A stretch of DNA of 64,000 nt, from contig JARUPZ010000002.1 in NCBI GenBank assembly GCA_031213475.1, positions 15,314,738 through 15,378,737 of the forward strand, given 5' to 3'. Made by a program: the position numbers and the translations under genes. This DNA is from Nereocystis luetkeana. Taxonomy: Eukaryota; Sar; Phaeophyceae; Laminariales; Laminariaceae. The notes beneath the pieces were generated by a model. That model did no database searches. It was not told where the DNA came from and saw only the letters and a program-made list of their open reading frames with translations. Below are positions 11,601-20,561 of the stretch, piece by piece (the first letter of the stretch is position 1; every line of letters begins with the position of its first letter).

Positions 11601-14475
11601 GGCCTGGACACCATCGTGAAGGTAAGCAGAAAAAACCTCCCGCCTGTTTCCTGTGTGTTTGTGTTTTCTTCACATTTTACCATTCTTTCTACCGGTCGAA
11701 CACCCGGCAAGCTGCCGTGCGTCGGTTACCGCACAATAACTGGTACGGTACGCAACAACAGCAGTAGTAGTAGCGTTTCTACTACTGCAGTAGATATTAA
11801 TATTAATACTGGGCGTACGCAACTGGCACACGTCTGGCACACACAGCTGGCACACATCTGCTAATACGGGGGGCCATAGTTAATAGGACCTATCGTATAC
11901 ATAAAAAACCATATATTTAACCATTTCTACTAACGATATTTGGTCCTATTAACTATGGTCCCCCGTAATAATAGCACTTGATACACAACTTTGTATACAA
12001 CAGGATAGTTGGGCAAGTACGTACGTAGCCTATATATCGGTTTGCTGTCTTGGACAACAGCAGTGGTCTGACGATGAAAAGCGGATTCGGGTATAACCCC
12101 GACCGAAGAAGAAGTGCTCACCTCTGTCTGACGCGCTGTTGTGGTGGTGGCCTGGCCGTCCGGCGCGAGAAACTCGGCGCAAGGCCTACCACACGCGCGC
12201 GCATGGATGAGAGCTAGCTATACGAGCTACCCTCGTTACAAGTATGACCTTTTTAGGACCCCAGTCCCGTCTTGGGGACAAACTACCCAGAATAAGACTG
12301 CTTTGTCCCCAAAACGGGGCTGCGCTCCTAAAGGGGATTTAAGAGGAAAATACCTTTCGCCGCGACAGAGTGTAGCACTGCATCAGTAACACGCAGGGTA
12401 GCATATGCACCTCTTGATAGGGATGGATTTCCGAGCACTAATAATCGTAGCTGCTGCGAAAACAGGGGGGGGGGCGGGGGGGGCGTACTCATCTGTTGCT
12501 TGCCTTGAGTCATTGGACCATTGACCACGCATTCCTTTCGAGACGAAACGGAGGGGGGGGGGGGCAGGCAAGCACATAACGAAAATGGTGCCTTTGTCGA
12601 GGGAGGCTTCAAATCATGCAGCCCGAATATCAATCTCCGGTAGGCTTGTCTTATCTTATAGCTATGACCTGTCGAGGCTGATTTGTTGTTTTTTTTTGCG
12701 CCAGTTTTGGTGTTCAATGATGGTTTCCTTGACGACTATCCGTTAGGTAGGGTGAAAGTGTACTGTTTTTAGTGTTCCTTGACGACTTCCCTGACGGCTA
12801 TCCGTCAAGGTGAAATTTACTAGTTTTAGTGTTACTTGACAGCTTCCTTGGCGGCTTCCTTGACGGCTATCCGTCAAGATGCAAGTGTACTATTTTTAGT
12901 GTTCCTTGACGACTTCCTTGACGGCTATCCGTCAAGGAGCACGTCCGCTAGTGTTTGTGTTACTTGACGGGTTCCTTGACGGCTGCCCGTGAAAGGGTAA
13001 GTGTGCCGTCAAACGGCATTATTTGCCCACAAGCCGTGTCACGGGAATGTAAAGACCGTCCTTGTGGGAATTATTATAGTGTGAATACCCAAACGGCCCC
13101 ATTCATTTCCAGACAAGAGCGGTAGATAAAGCCGTTTTACCGCATGAGTTACAAGTAGGGATTGCAATTAGGTATTGCAACTAGGGATTGCAATTAGGCA
13201 TTGCAACTAGGGATTGCAATTAGGGATTGCAATTAGGGGTTACAATTAGCGATCGAAATTAGGGATTGCAAGTAGGGATCGCTTTCAGGGGTTGCAATTA
13301 GGCGTTGCAACTAGGTGCTGAAATTAGGATTGCAAACAGGGGTTCCGCTTTTGAGTCTAAACATATTTCCCAATGGCGGTACTGCTCAACTCGCAACCTA
13401 TGAACAATTCTGTCCCAATATATAAGGACCTTTTGCTTATTGAAGTCTAGTCAAAACGGTCCTTACTTTTATCTCGAGACAGAGTAGTACCCAACATCTT
13501 TGTGGACTCGATGTTGGATGTTGGGCAACGCCACCGGCTGTGTAGGGGATGTTTTTGTGTTTCTTTTTCAAAGTAGTGGCTCACACGGCTGAGCTCAACT
13601 AGCCTTTACACCCGAAACTTATATTGCGCTATTGTTGGCCCTAAAACAGAAGATACCATAATACGTACGAGTATATACAGTAGTAAAATGACCATACTCT
13701 ATACCAGGTGAAATAACCCGCATACGATAAGTCAACCGGTCAGAAAAAAAAACTGAGTCGAAATGACCTCAACCGGTCAGAAAAAAACCGTTTCGAAAAG
13801 TGCAACAACCTCTCAATGCAGCGCTTCGTGGGACGCGTTTATGGTACTTTTGACAGAAGTGTTTCGTGAGATACGTACGTACGCAGTCTCTCGTGTGGGG
13901 TTGTGTGTAGCAGGGGCTAGGGTAGAGGTATTACGGGGGACCATAGTTAAAAGGACCTATGGTATAAATAAAAACCTATATATTTCACCATTTTTACCAA
14001 CAATATTTGGTTCTATTAAATATGGTCCCCCGCAATAGCATTCGTTTTTTTCCCCCGAGTTCGGTTGTTGGGGAAAAGGGTAAAAAATACGTCGCCCTCT
14101 TCCCTTCAAGGGATAGAGAATCCCCAGAAATGTTAGCTGACAGCCCCTATCTACCGTATAACTTGTCCCATAACGCCTGCCTACTTCCGCAAACCCCTGA
14201 CACATGACTTGTGACAGGTCTCTTTTATACACCCCCCCCCCGCACTCGTCCGATACCGCCCCCTCTGCGTGCATACTCCTTTGGTACATGACGTATGACA
14301 GGTTTCTTGTTTATACACACCCGTTCCCCCCCCCCCCCCCTTCCCTCGTCCTTTTTGCACCCTTTGCACGTTTTCGCTCTCACAATAATGGTGGCAGAAC
14401 TACGACCTGGGTGCACCCCTATGCAGTTGCCTCGACTCGTCGAGGGACTCGGGCTGCGAAAGCCTGCTATCGTGA
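252..14475 (+). CDS. Secreted GH114-family glycoside hydrolase (polygalactosaminidase-like), four exons
   Basis: Exons 252-798, 8074-8531, 11511-11621 and 14398-14475 give 1,194 nt: 397 residues and a stop. Junctions are GT-AG with matching phases (1, 0, 0). The product has a signal peptide (about residues 1-23), a short Cys-containing segment to about residue 67, a Pro/Thr/Ser/Gly linker (68-147), and one GH114 domain (about 158-385). Family hallmarks seen: [15 protein letters not shown] (199-207), [16 protein letters not shown] (229-238), CDAIEPDN (259-266), [14 protein letters not shown] (304-309), [11 protein letters not shown] (324-334), VFNVEY (347-352) and DTIVKNYDLG (368-377). Family members are TIM-barrel enzymes cutting galactosaminoglycans; the acidic EPD/NEE residues suit catalysis, but the substrate here is unknown. 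It is probably exported. The introns are 7.3, 3.0 and 2.8 kb and full of mobile elements. The family call is firm; the last exon is less certain than the others. Confidence 0.88.
515..690 (+). repeat. Coding minisatellite in GH114 linker
   Basis: About six 12-bp units (CCTACTCCCTCG) followed by about seven 12-bp units (CCTACTCCCGGG type). They encode Thr-Pro-Ser-Pro and Thr-Pro-Gly-Pro repeats. Units are whole codons, so length changes keep frame. Confidence 0.85.
881..1239 (+). mobile_element. SINE-A, full-length tRNA-derived copy
   Basis: A tRNA-like head with A box (TGGTTCAAGTGG, about 893-904) and B box (GGTTCGAGCCC, 936-946), a body of about 260 bp, and a poly(A) tail of about 37 bases. 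A near-identical full copy lies reversed at 44384-44721. It sits in GH114 intron 1 in the sense direction. Confidence 0.85.
1407..1531. repeat. CAG/TAG trinucleotide microsatellite
   Basis: CAGCAG units grade into a long (TAG)n run, interrupted once by the palindrome ACTATTAATAGT. Long open frames through it are repeat artefacts. Confidence 0.85.
2372..2987. mobile_element. Large foldback (inverted-repeat) element
   Basis: Arms of about 190-210 bp (2372-2560 and 2776-2987) are inverted copies: GGCCACTTCTTATGCAG against its reverse complement near 2960-2985, and GTTTCCCGCTTCTTC against GAGAAGCGGGAAACACC. A second, nested inverted pair (GCACTTTTTCGATCCAA / TTGGATCGAAAAAGTGC) lies in the loop. 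No open frame; probably a non-autonomous foldback DNA element. Confidence 0.7.
3788..3923. repeat. Near-perfect palindrome with internal direct duplication
   Basis: The outer arms TGTGTCCATGGTGCTGTAAT and the inverse around 3902-3923 pair almost completely. The 46-bp inside carrying GTGCTGTAATATGACTCCAG is present twice in tandem, so several alternative hairpins are possible. Confidence 0.75.
4616..4658. repeat. (CATC)n microsatellite
   Basis: About ten units of CATC/CATCCATC, read as TCCATCCATCCA; tetranucleotide tract in GH114 intron 1. Confidence 0.8.
4709..4855 (-). mobile_element. Diverged SINE-A body fragment
   Basis: Matches the reversed SINE-A body with many differences: CCGGGGTCC, then TACGTGCCTTGACTTTTATCG and CGTCGACTCGC in the same order. 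Head and tail are not recognisable. Confidence 0.5.
5448..5554. mobile_element. MITE-1 copy
   Basis: About 105-bp palindromic element. Family termini are TTACGGGGGACCATAG and its inverse, next to TTAATAGGACC or TAAATAGGACC, around an AT-rich centre. Intact copies are flanked by TA on both sides, pointing to Tc1/mariner-type mobilisation. There is no coding capacity. This copy has the TAAATAGG subtype. Confidence 0.8.
6409..6926. repeat. Tandem array of four MITE-1 copies
   Basis: Copies at about 6409-6530, 6551-6660, 6679-6790 and 6809-6926 repeat with a period near 130 bp. Spacers between the later copies are nearly the same (TAGACACGGGTACGACTA), so the array grew by tandem duplication of MITE plus flank, not by repeated insertion. 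Confidence 0.8.
7229..7266. repeat. Long poly(C) run
   Basis: About 20 consecutive C, TAGT, then another C run. One of many exceptional G/C homopolymers in the window. Confidence 0.85.
7599..8032 (+). repeat. Two tandem copies of the C-tailed repeat
   Basis: Units start at about 7599 and 7806 with AAGCGGTTCTTAGTAGGATG, are about 85-90% alike, and each ends GAGTAC(A)CCC followed by a C run (8 and about 18 bases). The second C run supplies the pyrimidine tract of GH114 exon 2. Related copies lie at 9466-9726, 12465-12564, 30190-30283, 33150-33252 and perhaps 36510-36590 and 62521-62560. Confidence 0.75.
8074..8531 (+). CDS. GH114 gene exon 2: core of the catalytic barrel
   Basis: Acceptor AAG follows a long C-rich pyrimidine tract. 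The first two bases complete the Asp codon begun in exon 1, giving [15 protein letters not shown] with no gap against the family. The exon encodes residues 183-335 with nearly all diagnostic GH114 motifs and ends at a GTGAGT donor at 8532, on a codon boundary. Confidence 0.92.
8584..8650. repeat. (GTT)n microsatellite
   Basis: About 14 GTT units, 50 bases past exon 2 of the GH114 gene. Confidence 0.85.
8831..8899. other. Twin adjacent hairpins in GH114 intron 2
   Basis: Hairpin 1 (8831-8864) pairs AGGGGTTTGCGACC with GGTCGCAAGCAAACCCCT, with a small bulge. Hairpin 2 (8865-8897) has a perfect 14-bp stem, AGAGGGGTTGCAAG, with a 5-base loop. They abut with no spacer and share the GGGGTT core. 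Function unknown. Confidence 0.6.
9082..9188. mobile_element. MITE-1 copy
   Basis: Full-length but diverged at the left end. A half copy (about 9205-9250) and a second full copy (9261-9365) follow at once. Confidence 0.75.
9261..9365. mobile_element. MITE-1 copy
   Basis: Well-preserved palindromic copy flanked by TA on both sides. Confidence 0.8.
9466..9726 (-). repeat. Three-unit array of C-tailed repeat with G-run linkers
   Basis: Three minus-oriented bodies (about 9472-9536, 9562-9619 and 9645-9703) read CGTACTCACTTGTTGCTTG then GACCATTGACCACGCATCC and TTTCGAGACG. They are separated and followed by G runs of about 20-25 bases. Confidence 0.8.
9805..9895. mobile_element. MITE-2 copy
   Basis: About 92-bp palindromic family: CCCTTTTAGAACCGCAGTCC, then GTTTTGGGGACAAAC, and the inverse. 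Better copies are bordered by TTAA, matching piggyBac-type targets. Here the left end reads TTAACCCTTTTTAGAAC; the right terminus is eroded. Confidence 0.7.
10142..10257. mobile_element. Diverged MITE-2 copy
   Basis: GGGGACGAACTACTTAGAAT followed by the inverse and the CTAAAAGGGTT terminus. It carries a C-run expansion in its right arm. Confidence 0.6.
10323..10705. repeat. Dispersed repeat D, copy 1, split by MITE-1
   Basis: Shares AGGCGTTCTACGATAGA, TTCTGAGGCTC, CATTTTTCGA and TTCCGACGATTTCGGG in order with 17092-17350. Repeat D is interrupted at 10557-10670 by a MITE-1 copy; GCGGAAATGTGC resumes after the insertion. No open frame recognised. Confidence 0.7.
10557..10670. mobile_element. 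MITE-1 copy inserted in repeat D
   Basis: The left terminus has a G run of about 20 bases where other copies have five or six. The right arm is normal. Younger than the host repeat. Confidence 0.75.
11040..11470 (+). repeat. TCTGATTGG minisatellite in GH114 intron 2
   Basis: About ten irregular units of 30-50 bp, each with CCGTTCTGATTGG followed by a GC- or GT-rich CATC segment, end just before exon 3. The ATTGG core is a reverse CCAAT box; regulatory meaning unknown. Confidence 0.75.
11511..11621 (+). CDS. GH114 gene exon 3
   Basis: A 37-codon phase-0 exon between a TCTCAG acceptor and a GTAAGC donor. It encodes residues 336-372, including KAVFNVEY and MGLDTIVK, which match the end of the GH114 barrel. 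Confidence 0.9.
11864..11968. mobile_element. MITE-1 copy
   Basis: TTAATAGG subtype with both termini; in GH114 intron 3. Confidence 0.8.
12246..12336. mobile_element. MITE-2 copy
   Basis: Both arms recognisable (CTTTTTAGGACC and GGCTGCGCTCCTAAAGG), with GGGGACAAACTAC inside. TTAA borders not kept. Confidence 0.7.
12465..12564 (-). repeat. C-tailed repeat, single copy
   Basis: Reversed copy: G run, CGTACTCATCTGTTGCTTGC, GACCATTGACCACGCATTCC, TTTCGAGACG, then a second G run. Confidence 0.75.
12735..13010. repeat. Minisatellite of CCTTGACGRCTTCC / GACGGCTATCCGTCAAGG units
   Basis: Four to five diverged units of about 60 bp. Each contains a small internal inverted repeat (TTGACGG / CCGTCAA). 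Confidence 0.75.
13155..13345. repeat. 13-bp minisatellite GATTGCAATTAGG
   Basis: About 14 imperfect units, mostly GGATTGCAATTAG or GGATTGCAACTAG. Confidence 0.85.
13931..14035. mobile_element. MITE-1 copy
   Basis: Full palindromic copy flanked by TA on both sides, 362 bases before GH114 exon 4. Confidence 0.8.
14398..14475 (+). CDS. GH114 gene exon 4: C-terminus and stop
   Basis: A pyrimidine-rich stretch and GTGGCAG acceptor precede 25 codons and TGA. NYDLGAP directly continues IVK from exon 3 and fits the K-x-x-D-L ending usual in GH114 proteins. The tail holds three cysteines (residues 381, 383 and 392). The exon was found by motif and phase, so it needs transcript support. Confidence 0.7.
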   Translation, partial: NYDLGAPLCSCLDSSRDSGCESLLS

Positions 14476-14964
14476 AGAGAACCAACTCCTGCCTATGAAT
14501 ATTAGAGTTCGGATGCTTCTGCCGGTTCTTAACCACAACCAAAGAAGGCCTCTCCCTCGTGCGTGCGGCAACTAAGTGCTGTAGTTCGTGCTTAAGCCGG
14601 TTTTGGATATACAGCCGTTCGTTTTTGATTGGGGGTAAACATACACACACAAACAAACAGCAGAGGCTGGCTGGCTGGCTGGTGGTGTGAAGAAAAGCTG
14701 TCGTCCATGACAAGCTACCGGAGCTGATTGTTATTACTATTATCATTATTATTATTATTATTATTGGTGATAAAAAAACACCACTGTACGAGTAACTGGT
14801 AGCTCGGGAATACAGCAGTCAGAAACCTCTGCTTGCTCGTTGGCGTGCGGCGTTGTCCGTAGCGTCTGGTGCTTCGATCACACCCCCGAGGGCTGAGCTG
14901 ACGCAGATGTAGACGGCCGCTGCACGCCCACCACGGGAGGGGGGAGTGACTATCTTCCCTTCTG

Positions 14965-15082
14965 TTACCGGGAAACATAGTTATCAGGACCAAAGACGAT
15001 TAGCAAAATTTAATATACTGAAATATATACCAGGTAGTAATTTGTGTGTATGGTGGGTTCTGATTACTACGGTCCCCCGGAG
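14965..15082. mobile_element. Diverged MITE-1 copy
   Basis: Arms CATAGTTATCAGGACC and GATTACTACGGTCCCCCGG are still readable. A TACCAGGTA motif lies in the centre. Confidence 0.55.
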
Positions 15083-15123
15083 TACTTCCCGTTGTTTCCC
15101 CCAAAAACGGATGTAACTTTTTC

Positions 15124-15232
15124 TTACGGGGGGGGACCATGTTAAATAGGATCAAACATTGTGAGTAAAAACACGTAACTATATAGATTTTTGTGTTACC
15201 AAAGGTCCTGTTTACCATGGCCCCCCAGTAAT
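15124..15232. mobile_element. MITE-1 copy
   Basis: TAAATAGG subtype, 40 bases after the previous diverged copy. Confidence 0.75.
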
Positions 15233-15644
15233 AAATAGTACCTGGTACGTTTTTAGAAGCAACGTGTTTCAAGTTTCGTTAGGCACACACACGTCGTCAT
15301 GTTCGATTAGTTCGGGCAAGTCTGGGTGGGCGTTTGACTGCTCCCTTTTTTTTTCCCCGGACGACGAAGGTCAAGCCTTTTTTGGTTGTCAAGTCCCGGG
15401 GAATAAATAGTCTAGGGGGGGGGGAAGCGTTTGTTCGCTCTGATGGCGGTTGCGTTTCCCGTCGGCTTTTTGCTGAGAAGGGGTAGGAGGGGAAGAGGAA
15501 GGGGAAGAGTAGAGGAGAACGAGCGTGCGGTGTGGGTGTGGGGTCTCTCCTCTTCCACCAGCCGAAAGAAAATGCGGAGCAGTACAATCGGCGTTCGTTC
15601 GCTCGTGTCCGCAGTTCGAGCAGGCAGGCCTCCTCTCGCTTGCT

Positions 15645-15722
15645 CGTTTGGTTTGGTTTGGTTTCGTCTGGTCCGGTTTGGTTTGAGTTGGTTTGGTTTG
15701 GTTTGGTTTGGTTCGGTTTGGT
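15645..15722. repeat. (TTTGG)n microsatellite
   Basis: Imperfect GGTTT pentamers, about 14 units. Confidence 0.85.
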
Positions 15723-16459
15723 ACGAGTATAGTTTCAGTTTTGGTTTTCGGATGTGTGTACCTCGGAGCGGAACTGCATGCGGCGGTACGTGGGCAAACA
15801 GAGCCACGGCACGATTACTGCAAGACCCGAGGGGGATGTAGACGTGGCTGTCGTTCTTTTCCCCCCCTTTCTCCTCTCGTCCGCTATGCGCTACCCGTAG
15901 GGCACGGGGAGGGAGAGACGCTCACTCACACTCGCAGGCTTAAGAAACCTTTTTTTTTAACGTTTTTTTTCGGTTGTTTGTTGATACCGATATGTTGCAT
16001 CGAGGTGAGGGGGGGGGGGGGGCGAGAAGAGAGCCTGCACTTCGGAGCTTTGTTTAGAGCTGGGTAGCAGAGGGTGGAGAACATCTGATTGGTTTGATTT
16101 TATGAGCACGCAACGGATTTTTGATCGAACTCCACGATAGCCTAGGCACGCGGATCTCATGATATATACATATATAGGATATAAATAGATACGTAGGCGG
16201 GAACAGTGCAATTGGTCTGTTTCCCTTCAGTTAGTTTTCATTAGGGGGGGGGGGGGGGTTGTTTTTTTATGAACGCTCGATGTTGATTGAAGCTGCCATG
16301 CTGCACGAAAAAATGCCAGACGGGAAACAAACGCGATAATTTTTATTCCATTTAAATTGTTGACCGGTCGATAGTATTAATATTTTAGTAGCATTATCGA
16401 TAGTGGTGGTGATTGGGTGTGGGTGGGCCTGTAGATTGGCGACCCCGCTGGCGGTGGTA

Positions 16460-16564
16460 TTACGGGGGACCACAGTTAATAGGACCAAATATTGTTAGTA
16501 AAAATGGTCAAGTACATCGGGTTTTATGTGTACCATAGGTCCTATTAACCATGGTCTCCCGTAA
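16460..16564. mobile_element. MITE-1 copy
   Basis: TTAATAGG subtype flanked by TA on both sides. Confidence 0.8.
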
Positions 16565-17091
16565 TAAGAGCAGCGGAGTCGTGCATGAACCGCCCATTTT
16601 TATCTCAGGAACAGAAACAATCGATGTATTATGTGGTACTTCCGTCAGGAATAAGAAAATCGATTCGGCATGCAGATCTCACGGGAGTAAAAAAATCGAT
16701 TCGGCATGTACTCGTACTCGTATACACGAGCATTTTTCGGGGAAAAGAAAACCGATTTGGTATGTATCTATTCATACCAGGTATTAATTAATCAGGGAAC
16801 AAGACAATCGATTGAGAAAACCGATTTGTAACCAAGTATCGGGAATCAGACACTTGATTTGACGTGTACTCGTACTCCCAAGGGATAATCGTCAAGAAAC
16901 TCGATTAACTACTACAGTAGATGTCTGCACTCAAGAGTTCAATTACCAGCGAACAATATCGTAGTGGACGATGACAAAATCAATCAACGCGCGTCAACGA
17001 GTACCAACGACCGACCGACACAAACACACGCTACTCGTAGGTCTTGCATGCACGCACGGCACCAGCAGCACCAAAAATCATCCAACCCCGA

Positions 17092-17350
17092 GGCGTTCTA
17101 CGATAGAGGTTCACCCTCTATTTTCTGAGGCTCCTCACCCGAGGAGCTCCACACATCACGCGAAAAATGACGTCAGCTAAAATCAAGTTGCATCCAGATG
17201 ACTATTAATAATTCCATTACCCAAGTATGCGCAAAGGTCATTTTTCGAAACAAGATTTGGCATTCCGACGATTTCGGGTTAAGGAGCCCCGTCATCCAGA
17301 AAACGTTTTGGCGGAAATGTGCTATTCATACCTCTATCGTCCCAAGACAG
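17092..17350. repeat. Dispersed repeat D, copy 2
   Basis: Uninterrupted relative of 10323-10705, running from AGGCGTTCTACGATAGAGG to GGCGGAAATGTGC. A short piece with the TTTCTGARRSTYCTCAC / GAGGAGCTC core also occurs near 28545-28575. Confidence 0.7.
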
Positions 17351-17654
17351 TAATAATCGCCTCCACCTTGTTCCGCAATCTTCCACCAGCAACCAGACAT
17401 TGGCCTTTTTGAAGCTCCTCTGCAAAAATGACCGCGAACTCTAATTCCAGGCCCTGTTCACTGATTGTTCAGCTTGTTATAATTCTAAATTTCCCGATTT
17501 CCAAATGTCCAAATTTTACCGCCAAGGGCTGCGCTGGTATATCAGAGGAAAAAAGGTCTTTGAAAGAAAATTTGGAATTTTTGGAAAATTCGGAAGTTTG
17601 GAAATTTGCCAAAAAGACTATACCGGTAGTGGAGAAGGCGTAACAGTAGTTATG

Positions 17655-17985
17655 AGGACCTTTACCAATCTGGGAGAAGGGATCTTTAGGTTGGTAGGAT
17701 GTTCGGGTGTTTTGGTTCCTGTTGGGATCAAGGTACGGGCGAAGACCCAACCCACAACCCCAGACTCTATATAACCCTAACCCTAACCCTAACCCTGACC
17801 CCAAACCGCAGCCAAAACGGGCCAAAACTCGCCCTAAACGCGGCTGCGCCGCGTTTGCATCGAACCAGGAAACTTCTCAGTTGCGGACGACGATTCCGAA
17901 GTGCAGACCACGCTACGCATTTTTTAAGTCAAAAACATCCCTGAAGATCCCTTCTCCCAGATTGCTAAACCTATTCGTAGCTATA
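17655..17985. mobile_element. Foldback element with (CCCTAA)n in its loop
   Basis: Arms around 17665-17690 (ATCTGGGAGAAGGGATCTTT) and 17940-17970 are inverted copies. Between them, at about 17773-17797, lie four CCCTAA-type units, then CCCTGACCCC. Confidence 0.65.
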
Positions 17986-18597
17986 TATTTTTAGTTGTCT
18001 ACCAGGTATAAAACATTCGTTGGCTACAGCAGTTATTTTTGAGGGGTTCAAAATGATACCAGTATAGTAGTTGTACCAAAAACCCCTGTGCCTGGTACGT
18101 AAGAAGGAGAAAAAAAACAAAAACATAGCGTTCAATAATAACATCGGCACAAGCGCCTCAACCGCTGTGGACTCCCTCCCCTCACCACCGTCCTATACGC
18201 CAGCACCCAACAAAAAGTACTGCAACCTCGCCCGAAAACGTCAGGCCGTAAAACACAATAACGCACGGAGATAGATGTACCCTCGACGGTACTCGAGGAG
18301 CGCACAACAACGCACGCGGAGCACGCACGAACGCTATCAATAGTCGACAGTCCACGGCGGAACCCTCGACCTCCCCTCCTCCCCCTTCCCGCCAACAGTC
18401 AGTGTGCATCAGACGCCCTCCTCCGGAGTTTCCTATTCGGCTGGCATCGCTGTTCACCGCCGCCATCGTTCATCCTGAAAGCTTTGAGCAAAGAAATCAC
18501 GTACGAATACCCCCCCCCTCCCCCGAGAGCGCGTGCACGCCTCACCTCTTCCGTGTGTGGAACTCCCGAACGTCGTGCCTAATTTAGGTACATACTA

Positions 18598-18702
18598 TTA
18601 CGGGGGGCCATGGTTAACAGGACCAAATATTGTTAGGAAAAATGGTTAAACATATAGGCTTTTATGTATACCATAGGTCCTGTTAACTATGGTCCCCCGT
18701 AA
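18598..18702. mobile_element. MITE-1 copy
   Basis: Full copy flanked by TA on both sides. Confidence 0.8.
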
Positions 18703-19129
18703 TACGATTTTTAACAAGTAGAGAAATCACGATATGTCAGGTCCAACAACTGCTTGCGGGCCTGCTGCTATTAATAACAGCAGCATCTAACTGTTCGGGG
18801 TTTCTACCAGGCAGTATCCACTACCTGGTAGGCATTGCCATTCTCTCTCTCTCTCTCGACCAACCACACAAGGTCTGCCAGCGAAGGTCAATGCTTGAAA
18901 AAGCAAACCCAGAATAGACAAAAACCAACACGCCTCAATATCTCTCTTGCGACAAACCACGTAGTTCCTCGGTTCGGTCGCCGATCTCTGATAAAACCCT
19001 CTTTCTTCCGAAAGGTGAGCCATGAGCATGATCTGCACGCTATCACAAGCTACAGGCACGCTCCTGGTATCCTGCACGTTGTGAGCATATATAGCAATAG
19101 TTAGCCGCTCATTCTCCTTCGGCTAACAA

Positions 19130-19565
19130 GAACGTGGACCTCTCGTCTGGACTGACTTGACTGTATTCAAGCTTAGACCAGTAATAACCCGTAAATTGCA
19201 TATATTCTCATTTGACTAACAAGAACTTGGGCCTCTTTTCTGGACTGACTTGACTGTATTCAAGCATAAACCGGTAATAATTAGCCACAAATCGCATACC
19301 AGTATATTATCTTTCGATTCACAACAAGCTCTCTTCTGGACTGACTCGCCTGTATTCAAGCACAAACCAGGAACTAGCCGCAAGTCGCATATATTTTCCT
19401 TCGATTCACAACAAGCTCTCTTTTCTGGACTGACTTGGCTGTGTTCAAGCATAAACCAACCATTAGCCGCAAATCGCATACGAAGTACAGCAGTCTCCTT
19501 TTGATTCACAACAAGAACGCACTGCTCTTCTGGGAGGGCTTGACCGTATTCAAGCATATGCATTT
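19130..19565 (+). repeat. Tandem array of about 80-bp units
   Basis: Five to six units with CTGGACTGACTTGACTGTAT, TCAAGCATAAACC and TTCGATTCACAACAAG. Open frames through it repeat the same peptide and are not taken as genes. Confidence 0.8.
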
Positions 19566-20359
19566 GGTATCAGGTCATTCGACACTGCACGTACAAAAAG
19601 GCAAAACACCTCCAGCTACAAACCGGCGAACACTGAGCCCCCCGTACTTCATCACCACACTCAGGGGCGCACGTAAAAAAACAAACAACAAAAACCGACA
19701 CCCCCCTAAGAATCAATTTTCGAGACCCAGGCGAGAGCGGGGAGGGGGGGGGGGGGGATACAAAACCCAAGCCGAACAAAGAAAAAAGAAAAAAAGAGAG
19801 AAAAAAATGCTTCTCGTAAATATCGTCCAGAAATCAAATCATACCACCCCCACGCTTTTTTCTTGTTTCTTCTTTCATTACAAGTATGGCCTTTTTAGGT
19901 GTCCGGTGCCGTTCTTTCGTGGTTTCTTTCGCGTGCGCCCCTGACGCACTGATAATGATGGTGATCCCTGCCATCCTGCTGACGGGTACCAGGCACGGCG
20001 GCGGGGTCAAAGGAAAAGCTTCTCGTACCTACCGAGGACGGCCGTGTAAGCATGTGGAATTTTGGACCAGTTTCTTCGACAAAATGGTTGGAACGTGCCC
20101 CCCCACTTCGGGCGGTAAGTTAAACACTATTTAGGCTCTGATGTCCATCTCGATACAAAATGGGAGTGCCCCGGAGATCGACGCTACGACATGTTGACCG
20201 CAAAAAAACAGGAACAGGAGACCTGCTGTCTATCTACGGTTTCTGTTTGTGCCTGCATACCACGCACACGGCCGGACTTGCAGCGAGGATGTATGAATCC
20301 AAAATAAGAGGGTGTTCCCTTCCCGCTGAGTAGGTCCTTTTGGCTTTCAACCCTTTTTC

Positions 20360-20540
20360 TACCGCAAAAATCAATCAATCAATTAATCAATCAATCAATC
20401 AATCAATCAATCCATTTATCCATCAATCAATCAGTCAGTCAATCAATCAATCAACCAACCAAACCGAAACAAACCAAAACCAAACCGAAACAAACCAAAC
20501 AAAACCAAACAAAACCAAAACCAAACCAAAACCAAACCAG
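20360..20540. repeat. (AATC)n followed by (AAACC)n simple sequence
   Basis: AATCAATCAATC units grade into AAACCAAAACC units, ending just past the stop codon of the minus-strand exon at 20562. Confidence 0.85.
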
Positions 20541-20561
20541 CCAATCAACCACTTAAATCAG

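Larger units (their letters stand above)
14476..20561. other. Gene-poor stretch between GH114 gene and the minus-strand exon
   Basis: No exon is recognised on either strand. The stretch holds MITE-1 copies, repeat D copy 2, a foldback with telomere-like units, and the 80-bp tandem array; open frames here fall in repeats or simple sequence. Confidence 0.6.

Noticed and set aside
13155-13345. Short regular repeats resembling a CRISPR array
   Set aside because: Units are contiguous 13-mers without spacers, in eukaryotic intron sequence.
19216-19563. 115-codon minus frame with repeated SVQKRACCESK peptides
   Set aside because: It follows the about 80-bp tandem array; repetition of the DNA unit explains the frame.
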